From positions 620,001 to 684,000 of the forward strand of contig JAHLKI010000004.1 in NCBI GenBank assembly GCA_025602905.1: 64,000 bases of DNA. Reading direction: 5' to 3'. The notes under the pieces are model-generated. The model had not been told where the DNA came from. It worked only from the letters and a program-made list of their open reading frames with translations, and ran no database searches. Within the stretch, counting starts at the first letter, position 1. Each line of letters opens with the position of its first letter. Shown here one piece after another: positions 44,428 to 54,380 of this stretch. Both the position numbers and the translations under genes were made by a program. The DNA comes from Phlyctochytrium arcticum (taxonomy: Eukaryota; Chytridiomycota; Chytridiomycetes; Chytridiales; Chytridiaceae).

Positions 44428-45795
44428 ATGTCAAGCTTCAAATTCAGTGCGAACACTCCCGAATTTGTGCCGGGTGGGGGTGCGATTGGGACATCAACAA
44501 CGCCTTTCCATAATTGGGGAAGCCAGCCTGAACCAACCATCTCGAGCGACGTTGATGAACTCGCGGAAAATGACCTCGACGCTGCCGCCGACGCTTATTT
44601 AGAGTTTGAGGCTGACAATGGTTACGATACTATGCAGCCAGAGGAAGTTCTACGGTCAATATTTTCTGACGTACCGATAGACCGAATTGCGAACGTATTA
44701 AGTACAAGTAACTACAACATATTGGATGCCATGGACGTCCTTTTTGGGAAGACTGAGGTCCAAGATGTGAAATCGGAGGTCAAGGGACAGGTCTGTCGGC
44801 ACTTTCTGGCTGGATCGTGCCATCGAAGTGATTGCTGGTATTTGCATGATCCTGAAGCTCTCTTGTGCAAATTCTGGTTAAGGGGACATTGCGTCAAAGA
44901 GGATCAGTGCGAATTCACGCATGGAAATGTTCTTGCACAGACAGTCGGTTCTCTATCGTCCCCAGAGCCGTTTACTTCCCGTAAAGCAGAACAAGTGAAA
45001 GATACCATTATTCCTGAGCGAGATAGTTTTCCAGCACTGTCCAACGCGAAGGTCACCAAGAAATTTGACTTTTGGGGTCCGACAAAGGACTTTGCGAAGG
45101 TTGCAAAACAAAAGGCTGTTACGGACAAATCAGTAATGAACAAGTATCAGGAGGAACGGCGTTTGAAGGTTGCCATGGAGAAAAGGCCAGTCAAGATTCG
45201 GCAGGTACAGTGGGTGTCCACTGGCGACAATGTAGCAGCCGCATACGCGAATCATCGGCAGCATGCCATCGAAGCTGCAATTCAGCGTAATCAATTGTTC
45301 CAAAGGTACGCAGAGTCATGCTGGTTTTGGCGGTTAATTGTGCAGTAGACTGAACACAGGTACACGTACCTAAATAGAGCTACGGAAGCATATTTGGCCG
45401 GCAATAAGGCGGCTGCCAAAGCCTTCTCTTTGCAGGCCCACGCGCTCAACGATGAGGTGACTGAGCTGCATCGGGAAGCTGGGGCGAGAATTTTTGCAGA
45501 ACGAAATCAAGTTTTCTCGACGCGCGGGACCAATAACGGCCAAGAATCGTCCGTGGATCTGCATGGATTGCACCCGAATGAGGCGGTGGACATGTTGGAA
45601 ACAACCTTGAGGCAGCTCCGACAAGAGCGCTTCAACGGGCAACTTGTGGTAGTGACTGGAACTGGACATCACAGCCAGGGACAGCGAGCCAGAATATACC
45701 CAGCTGTTAAGAATTTTTTGCGTGAAAAGAATTTTTCATTTAAAGAGGGTAGCATGGTTGATGGTCGTGGTGGGATGTTTTCAATTAGAATGTAA
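44428..45795 (+). CDS. PAM2-CCCH-SMR domain protein
   Basis: Exons 44428-45305 and 45360-45795 give 437 residues. The N-terminus KFSANTPEFVPGG fits a PAM2 motif (binds the MLLE domain of poly(A)-binding protein). A CUE/UBA-like three-helix stretch (PEEVLRSIFSDVPIDRIANVL) follows, then two CCCH fingers (CRHFLAGSCHRSDCWYLH and CKFWLRGHCVKEDQCEFTH), a DUF1771-type helix (YLNRATEAYLAGNKAAAKAFS) and a C-terminal SMR domain with DLHGLHPNEAVDMLE and VVVTGTGHHS. SMR domains with DLH and GTGxH residues cut RNA in no-go decay (Cue2, NONU-1). The combination fits an mRNA surveillance nuclease acting on PABP-bound transcripts; that role is inference. Confidence 0.88.
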
Positions 45796-45861
45796 AAGCT
45801 TTCTTCCACTTCCTTCATGTCCTTTTGTTTCTTGCACGGAAACTTCAGCAACCGGTGACCA

Positions 45862-48262
45862 ATGCCACTTACAATCTTATGGCCAGATTCTTCCGCACAT
45901 GAGGGCGGTGCAGACTTCTATTATTTGGTGGGATCGATCGTTACCGAGCAACTCTTGGTCGTAAGCGCAATACTTCCAGTAGAGGACAAGATTGAGTTGG
46001 AGAAGATCTCCCGATTTCCGCGCGAGGAGATTCTTGGCCTCGCCTCGACCTTTGGTTTGAAAGACAAGCGATACTTGGCAGCTAAGACAGATTTTCTGCA
46101 GCTATTTGCGACAGGTATGTGATCCCATTGATGTGAGCTGGTATGCATTTCTAAAAAAGAAATTGCGGACCAGACAGTTGCAACCTTCAAATAGCCGTGG
46201 GAATTAGTCGGGATGGTCGATTACGGTACGACACTTGAACGAACATCATGACGACGAGAAGTGGTTGACAATGATTATTGCAGTATTTCGAATGTTGTCT
46301 ATTCCAATGAAGAATCCTTCCATGTCGTCGACTACGCGAGCAAGGGACGCCAAAGACTATCCGCAGGGACATCTAAAGGTGTAATCAAAGCGGGAAAAAA
46401 CATCTCATCAGTCCTGCAAAAGAAAGTCTGGGCGAATGCACGCCGACTCCAAGCAACCTCAGATTTCAACTCTGTTTTGCAGCAGGTTCAACAGAGATCG
46501 CATGAGAATACTTCGAACTGGGTTGACAAATTTATCTTAGATTCAGTGTTCCTATCAAATACGCCCTAGCACCTCAAGCAAGGATGCCTTGGAAGGGCAG
46601 TTACCTGCTTCACGAGAAAAGGAACATCATTCTACTTTTCAGCGGACGCTCGAATTAGCACTGCTTTCGTTATTTCTCAAGATAACCTCCTTATTAAACG
46701 TCCACTTCCCGCCGTGGCTGTTTCAAGGTGCTTGCTTGAAGGACCTCTCCGCAACAGGTATAGGCCTTTCTTAATAATGAGCAACTAATGATTGATTGAC
46801 GGAATCTAAGCCCAGCAGGTTGGCTTGCGACTTGAATATTGGGCAATACTTTTCTCAAAGAGAAATCATGTGAGACCCACCACAAGCTCATACCGGTATG
46901 TAAGAGCGCGGTATCATATGTGGTGATGATGCTTATTAGCATTTCAAGATCCCAGCATGATTCTCTTCTGATCCTGATGGATTATCTTCTCGGGTTTCTG
47001 GCCACCTATGTGATGTATGATAACTCTGCCTTTCTTGCGGAATATATCGACCAGTGGATAGTGGTAAGTTTTAACGGTTGCAGCCTGGATGTGCAAAAGC
47101 CGCCTGTGATCTGACCGTTTACAATGTAGCTTTCTATAAACTCATCAAAGGCCTCCCTCATGTGGTTGATGGGAGCACCTGCCGGCCTAAAGTTGAATTC
47201 GGAGTTGACATCATTCCTGGGCGAAATCTTTCTATATTTGATGCAATTATGGAGTGGTGAGTTGAGCATGTGGTCTCGAGGAAAAATATATTCAATCTCG
47301 CACTTTCACAGAATGGATATCTTTGTCACGGCCGATACTTCAAGATGTCATCCGTGTAGTTGCACTCACTGGAATTTTCGGAATTTCAACACCGATTTGC
47401 ATAGCGTCAGATCTTCTGTCGATGTGCACGCTGCATCTGCATTTGTGCTATATCGTCGCCTCCAAGGTTTATTACTGGCAGGTCAAGGCAATCCTATTTC
47501 TTTTCACGTTATTTAGAGGTACCCGAACGCCAGATCATCATTGGTTGATATTTTTTTTAAAAAGGACTTTAGGAAAGAGGAAAAATACGCTCCGTAATCG
47601 TGTGGACTCGGCAGACTACGGCCTCGATCAGCTGCTGCTGGGCACCATGTTTTTTGCCCTCCTGATTTTCCTGTTCCCAACAGTTACGGTTTATTATGCG
47701 TTTTTCTCAATGGTAAAGTTGCATCAAGTCAATCCCTTGGATTCATTACCGACATACGCTGTCTAGGTACGGATTTCCGTCGTCATCGCACAAGCCATTC
47801 CCGAACTGCTATTGGTTGTGATCAATCATTTTCCTCTCCACCAACTCATGAGAAATTACACGGAATTTTCATATGGTATGTGCATCTTGTATTCGTATTC
47901 ATTCGCTCCCGCTAACCTCGCGAAGCCCGTGTGCCTTCCTCGGCAGCAGAAACTGCACTGGACGTTGAACGACGAACATGTTCATCAATTGTTTACATGA
48001 ATCTTGAAGTACGAATATTATCTCAACCATTGCCGCCGTGTTCTCAACAAGTGAATAGGCAGTTCCAAGGAATCATGACATGGCATTCTACCAGTATGAC
48101 TCCCTTTGGATGAGGTACTTTGCCCTTTCTCGTGAAACCGAATGCCCACGCTAAGCTTGATGTAGAACCCGCTACCTGCTCTCTGATATACTTGGTTCCA
48201 TTTTCATTGGCCGCAATATTCAGAGTATTCCTAGAATGGACGTTGGTCGCATTTTACGCTAG
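45862..48262 (+). CDS. GPI1: GPI-GlcNAc transferase subunit Gpi1/PIG-Q
   Basis: Thirteen exons (45862-46114, 46195-46225, 46284-46485, 46541-46757, 46811-46895, 46940-47063, 47130-47256, 47312-47518, 47573-47712, 47767-47875, 47926-48008, 48059-48114, 48166-48262) sum to 576 residues in frame. PIG-Q signatures: [80 protein letters not shown] and several TM segments. It is the accessory subunit of the ER enzyme that adds GlcNAc to phosphatidylinositol, the first step of GPI anchor synthesis. The N-terminal half is poorly conserved, so its exon limits (especially 46485/46541) are less certain. Confidence 0.88.
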
Positions 48263-48350
48263 CCGTGGCCCTATCACAAGGAACGATTGATTTAAATGAT
48301 GGGGTTTTAAATTCAGAAAAGTTTTGTACAAAATATGGAAAATCACGCGT

Positions 48351-49303
48351 CTATGCCTCATCATCGCCAAGCTTTGGTGCCAAATAGTACCTGAGGCGCA
48401 AGTCATTGTGTGAGCCAAAATACTTGAGAATGTGGCAGTGACTACATACCTGATGTAGCCAACTTCGCTGACTTTGTATTCCACGAGTAGTGGTATGTCA
48501 TTTGACATGGATAATGTGACGGTATCGGAGAGTGGGGTGGCCTTCGTGAAGTTCGTCAAATACTTCAAGGAGAATGTAAGGGCGACAGATTGGTTGAGTT
48601 CGATTGAGATGGCGACGGCATCATCCTCATCAACGGAGCTTCCCTGCTTCAACTTTACGGACCCGGAACCAATTTCACCGGTTGCCTGGAACTTGACACC
48701 TTCCTTGTCAACCTCAATCGTAACTACGTAGCTGTTAGCGCTTCAACTTGGTCAAACATAATGCCTAACGTACCTGATTCACTCAACACGAACAGATCGC
48801 GGCAGATTCTCTGGAATTCTACAGCAGACATCTTGACAACCGCATCGTAAGCAGTTTCTGGGATACCAAGATGTTCACTGTCGATATCCATCAACTTCAA
48901 GTCGTATTCGCTCACACGATCCACATCTACAAATTCCATGTGAGTACAAAAATCGACCTTATTGTTTGGGAAGAGGATCCATACTTGGACTTTCAAAGAC
49001 TAGCTGCAAACTGTCCCCATCCTCTTCGCTCTTGATCGTCAATGTATCGTCGTTGGCCGCGCAACGAAGAACCTTGCTCAGACTAGCCAGTGATATTCCG
49101 AGGGAGTGATTGCGATCGCATCGGAAGTGCTCGAAACCTTGTGAGCGGAGGAGGAGGGCAACGAGGGCAACATGGGAGTTGTCCATGGCCTGGAGAGCGA
49201 TACCCGAGTCATTGCAGTCAAAGTTGGCATCGGTAACAAGATCCTTGATGGCATCCAGCAGCTTCTTCAGGACGGCGGCTTTGCTCAGACGTGCTTCCAA
49301 CAT
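48351..49303 (-). CDS. PCNA: proliferating cell nuclear antigen
   Basis: Exons 49303-48985, 48926-48774, 48723-48450 and 48390-48351 give 261 residues, the usual length. [20 protein letters not shown], the helix-loop [93 protein letters not shown] and the C-terminal [12 protein letters not shown] are all typical. It forms the trimeric sliding clamp for DNA polymerase delta and binds PIP-box clients such as Eco1 (also in this window). Lys164 of the family falls in the KEGVKF region and looks present. Divergent from the methyltransferase gene (250 bp). Confidence 0.97.
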
Positions 49304-49552
49304 GATGACTGTTTAAGGGGGGTTGGTTTGGGGAGATGAACGAGGTGGAGATTGTTTTGTGCTGAATCTTGAAGATCAACCACCGACGTCCCGCTCAGAT
49401 CGAACCTTTGGACACGCTGTCCGAAAGCTCGAACACATTTACACGAAAAAGGTCAGATTACAGATCTGCTTTGCGCAGCAGTGCGACTTGCAAAACGCCA
49501 ACGCTTCCACCTTCAAACACAAGTTCAAACACTGCCAAACAAACTTTGAACA

Positions 49553-51019
49553 ATGGGGAAGAAAGATAAAAAGGGAAGAGGAAAAGGAAGGGATTCGGAA
49601 TCCTCAGGGAGAAACCGATACTTGAAAGCCGGGTATTCGGAGGAGGGTGAGCACGGCGGCCGATACACCTCAGATACACCAAAGTCGAGAAAGGCAAACG
49701 GCAAGCATGCTGTCGCAAAGACTGCTAAAGGGCCTTCGCTGAGCGTCGACGATCTTGAGTTTGCAGATCGCAAGCGGTTAGCCAAGTACCGGGCGGAGGG
49801 TTGCATTCCCAAGGCAGACACGGTCGATAAAAATCTATGTTACGTGAGTAATGCTGCCTATCGTTGGATCAAGACCTTGACATTAAAAGTTAGTCCGCCC
49901 CTTAGATGGAAGCAGTTCAACTACCTGCTGCAGAGGTGCATAATCTTCGTACGTTACATATCTATTCCTGCGTGAATAACAGCAATCTAACTCAAGTGGT
50001 TCAGTAAATTTGTATTCGGATTTACGGTCAGAGAGTTCAGCGCCCCGGCATCGTCCCACGACACTACGGGAAGACTTTTGTGGAACTGCAATCTTGTGTC
50101 GAGAATGGGTTAAAGGGGGGGTCGAGCGGGAAGCGTACGGTGTAGATCTGGATCCTGTTGTCATCAAGTATGCAAAGGAACGGACATTAGGCCTGGACGG
50201 CGGCCCGGAATGCGAAAGGGTCGATGCGCGTATAGGCAATGTTTTGTCACCTCGGTCCGAGCTGGGTGTGCCAAAGGTTGACATAATAGCAGCGCTCAAT
50301 TATGGAGTCAACTACTTTAAGAAGCGACCCGATCTGATGACATATCTGCGGAATTGTCGCGAAGGATTAGCACCGGGTGGAACGCTTATTGTAGATCTTT
50401 TTGGTGGCGCTACGGTTGCCTCGGCAGGTGGGCGACTTTTTGAGCGGCAATACAGCAACTTCAAAGTAACGTGAATGCATTTCCTGAACTATTATGGACG
50501 ATTTTGCTCACGACATATCTTAGTATTACTTCGAGCAAAAGCCGTATGATCTACTCACCAACACATCGAGAGTGCATCTTCATTTTCGTTTCGATGATGG
50601 GTCGTGGATGAAAAACGCGTGGTCATATGACTTTCGAGCCTATACCATCATTGAGATTCGAGAAGCGATGGTCGAGGCGGGCTTCAGGTCAACACATGTC
50701 TGGCTCGCTGCAAGCACAGAGGAAAAGGAAGCGCAGACTTTGGAAGAAGATGATGATGCTGACAGTGGAGAGGAAGAAGCTCTTGATGAGGACGAAGAGT
50801 CAAGTGACGAGGAGTCGGGCCGGGAAAGGTTTGGACATCACAACGAGAAACGCTCATCAACGCGAACAGGCTCAGGGGCCGAGGGCGCTTATTCTTACGA
50901 GCGTGTGGACGGAGAAATGGAACAACTCGAATCGTGGAATGGTAAAATGACGATCAAAAGTCCTTTCATTGAAGTTCTAATTTATTTTTTCAACAGCATA
51001 CGTGGTAGGTATTATATAA
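49553..51019 (+). CDS. class I SAM-dependent methyltransferase, uncharacterised
   Basis: Exons 49553-49843, 49906-49948, 50005-50465, 50524-50941 and 50997-51019 give 411 residues. A Lys/Gly-rich N-terminus is followed by TTLREDFCGTAILCREWV (SAM motif I with the distinctive LREDFCGTA), AYGVDLDPVVIKYA, VDIIAALNYGVNYF, GLAPGGTLIVDLFGG, VHLHFRFDDGSWMKNAWSYDFR and the tail AYVVGII. This family is found in plants, fungi and many bacteria, and I know no established substrate. An acidic insert (DDDADSGEEEALDEDEE) precedes the last strands. The last exon of 23 nt restores the conserved NAYVVG end. Confidence 0.85.
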
Positions 51020-51175
51020 CAGTGTTAGGCAAAAGTATCTAGATTATCCTACATAGTGTACAGAATAGACGGAAAATATGAACATATGTGGGATGTAGCG
51101 GTAGTTGCTTTCCAAAAAAAAGGGAATGGTGAGGTCCTAGTCTAATGCGAAATAGTCTTCAGAATGGGGATTTTC

Positions 51176-52818
51176 CTAAGATACCCATTCGGCGCCTTCC
51201 ATTTTCATTCCAGCCGCGAATTCCGCGACAGTACCAGACACACATCGCGGAGTCAGCACAACTGGGGTTCTGTTGTGTGCTCCGGGAGTGGATATTGGAG
51301 CAGACAATTTGAGCTCCAACAAGTGATCGGTTTTGACTCGCAGCTGGTTGGGACGTGATGAAGTTTGAGGGGGCCATGGGGTGTTGGGAAGGATAGGATG
51401 TGGTCCGACAGACAAGATACCCCGGCAAGGATAACATGAGTCGGAGAGGTCTGCTTGCGAATTCAGGTTGAAAAGGCGAGCTTCATGGTAAAGCTCAAAG
51501 GCGGCAAGTTTGGAATCCAGCTCAGAGTCAATCAGTGCTGTTAAGATGGATGAAATGTTGTGTAATGCACTGGTATCCGTATCCGCTGGCTCATCCATCG
51601 CACAAGGAGGGACTCGGTCGATCGCTGACTCCGCAGCCTGCGTAGCCAAATTAGTGGTGTGAGAGTCGGTGATAGATGATTCGGGTGTCAGTGGGAAATT
51701 TTCTGTCTCGTTACCAACAAACATGGACCGATCAGTTCGTTTTTTGATGAAATTCTCCCAATATCGGTGAACAAAGCGTTCTTGGAGGAGATTCCGGTTG
51801 TAGCACTCATCGCCATACAACCGAAATGGCTCTGACGCCCAATCCGTCTTGTGAAAGCGAAGACTTTGCGGTCGGATATGGCGCAAGCGCGAAATGGCTT
51901 CGTCGGCCGAGCATCCGTACTTTTCCATCAAGTAGATGGCAAGAAAAGTGCCTGTTCGTCCAACACCCGCTTGACAGTGGACTACTACACGTTTCCCTCG
52001 CCGAATAAAGGATCGGACGTGCTTGTTAAAGACATGCAGCTGCTCATAGCTAGGGATGGACCCATCCGGCATGGGAAGGAATAGCACCTGAATATCATCG
52101 GAAGGGAGAATATCGGCAAATAGATCGTCAGAATAGCTTTCTTGGACGTATGAACCTGAAGATGACCACGCAATGTTAGCCCTAATTTGCCCAGCAAACC
52201 AGAATGATTTTTGGCACTTACAGCTTTTGCATATTGTTCGAGGGGAGTCTCCAATGTGGGGTAAAATAGGGGTTTCGGTCAAATTGACTATCAGACCGAC
52301 GCCCGCGTCGATCAAAGCCGGATAATGAAATCGTTCTGCCTATGGGATAGGATTGCATCAGTGCCATCCCCATGCCGCTAGAAGTGAAAAAGTTTGCTTA
52401 CAGGTGCACTCATTCCACCAATCATTCCATCATCAATCCAACAGAAATGCCATGGCAAGCGGGGATCAGTGGGGTAATATACGGCCGGACGTCCATCGAG
52501 CCACCGTGATGGATTTGCCACCGCATCAATCCATGCAAGATCATCGGCAACTACGTCGCTTCCCTCCATAGCGGTAAGGGAATCTGCGAGTTCGTTCAAG
52601 AGTGGCTCGGGGTCTGACCAGCTGTTTTCACTAGTTGGAACGTCGGGCTCTTCAGCAGCCAATGCCACTACACCACCGTCAACACTCGAATCATCCTCCT
52701 GTGCTCCGGCCCGAACCGATCGAGTCAATTCCTTGATGGGACAAATGGCCTTGTAATCGGTGAGGAGGTCTGCTTCTGTAGGCAACGCATCGTCGCCTTG
52801 GTGGTAACAAGCAAGCAT
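51176..52818 (-). CDS. dual-specificity / atypical PTP-like phosphatase with N-terminal extension
   Basis: Exons 52818-52402, 52339-52222 and 52155-51176 give 504 residues from MLACYHQ. The catalytic domain runs from WHFCWIDDGMIGGMSAP (DUSP23-like start) through LIDAGVGLIVNLTE, the acid-loop segment LFLPMPDGSIPSYEQL, to HCQAGVGRTGTFLAIYLM, the C-x5-R P-loop with catalytic Cys and Arg. An N-terminal part of about 140 residues and a C-terminal part of about 190 residues are not recognised. An open frame continues upstream of 52818 (about 52850-52940, LTQHCIQYWKSVSE and before), so the true start may be an exon near 53000. Cyclin-dependent kinase inhibitor CDKN3/DUSP23-type substrates are only a guess. 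Confidence 0.75.
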
Positions 52819-53117
52819 TTCCGATACGCTTTTCCAGTACTGTATGCAATGTTGTGTGAGCTGGAAATTAGTTTTGTTAAGTAAGGATAGAGCAATAGCA
52901 GTGGGTTCGTCCCCAGGTGTTCTGCTGACGGCCAGATAGGCCCCGGGTCAGGTTGGTGAGTTTCACGCGGTGTCAAAGGCTACTTTCTGCGCGAACACCA
53001 CCATTATGGCCGCGTGCCGCAGGCGCCGCCAGAAACACGCGAGCCGCTGGCTGACATAAGCATCCGCGCGACCTCGCGTCCGAACGCGTTTGGCCTTTGC
53101 CCCCCAAGCTCCAAAAA

Positions 53118-54269
53118 ATGCCTGCTTCATCTAGTACATCTTCAGCGGGTTCCAACTCAGATGGAGGCACGGACCGGCAGCAGCAGAATGGTTCTGGACC
53201 GGCCTCACATTCCTGGACGTCCAGGCTCAGCCGGCTGCATCAGCACGCATCGCGGAGAGTGGAGCCAAGTCCTCCTCACTCTGGGATCCCTGTTGATTCA
53301 AGTAGTTCAGAAGGAGCACTATTCTCACTGGAAAAGCTGATAAAGGAGACCAAAAAGGGCACGGAAGCCGCTCACGGGGTATGGGCAGGCTTCAAGCGCT
53401 TCCTAAACCGCGGCAATGTGGTGGATATGGCAGTGGGAATTGTTATGGGGACAGCATTTACTTCGGTCGTCAATTCATTGGTGAATGACATGTTCTTGCC
53501 ATTCATCAGTCTGGCCACCCCTACCCAATTGTCCGATCAATTCATCTTGCTGCGTTGCCCCCGTGGCAGGGAAGGGCCAGTGCCCTGTAATAGGACATCG
53601 TACACTACCATCCAAGAAGGTAAATTCGAGAAATACTCACACAGATTGCTCGCACAGATGAGTAACATCTGGTTCAGCAAAGTCGGCAGGAGCTGTTACA
53701 TGGTAAGAATTGGGCCACCCGCCAGGGCCTTTTGCATCTAACAAGTATGAATATAGGAACTGGTAGGTAGACGCCGCAATCCAAAATCGGGCTCATTCAA
53801 TCTCATTGTTTTGTAAAGGGGCAACTTTATTCAAATAATCATCAATTTCATTATAGTTTCACTTGCAGGTAAGTTTTTTAAACCTCAGATCCAAATTCCA
53901 AGCTCACTATATGCGGCATCTAGTGTTCTTCATCGTGAAGCGTAAGTTGCTGCTGCTTGACTGACGACAGAACATTATGCTGATTATAACATCCTGAAGT
54001 TTACGCACACGCTTTTCGAAAGCCCAAACCAGCGCCACCCGTCACAAAGGAATGCCCATTATGCACTAAGGGTACGTCTCTCGGGAAACTCTCCCCATTA
54101 CTATTACTGGCAGGGTTGAACGCAGTGTATCTTTGTAGATGTCCCAATTCGAGCGAAACGGTGCCCCGAGTGCTGCGCAGATATGCCAACGCCTGGGGAA
54201 GAAGCTTCGAGCAATCCAAACCAAGTTGAACCCAGTCCTCAAATGCAAGAAAAGAGTAAAGTTCGATAA
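53118..54269 (+). CDS. MscL-type mechanosensitive channel with zinc-ribbon tail
   Basis: Exons 53118-53619, 53690-53702, 53757-53762, 53819-53868, 53924-53941, 54000-54071 and 54139-54269 give 263 residues. After a Ser/Gln-rich N-terminus of about 90 residues, TM1 is a typical MscL helix: RGNVVDMAVGIVMGTAFTSVVNS, LVNDMFLPFISL. The periplasmic-type loop ends TTIQEGAVTWNWGNFIQI, and TM2 is INFIIVSLAVFFIVK. Past TM2, RKPKPAPPVTKECPLCTKDVPIRAKRCPECCADM adds a two-CxxC zinc-ribbon-like end. The 13-nt and 6-nt exons are set by conserved AVTWNWGNF. Family members are tension-gated pores known from bacteria, archaea and some fungi; a eukaryotic location (plasma membrane or mitochondrion) is open. Confidence 0.88.
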
Positions 54270-54380
54270 CAGATGCTGTGGTTCATGACACACCAGTAGC
54301 AATGCTCAACCGATGATATTTTTCCATTAAAAATTTGTACATATTTTACATCCGGTGAATCACCACCCCCTCTTCCAAAT

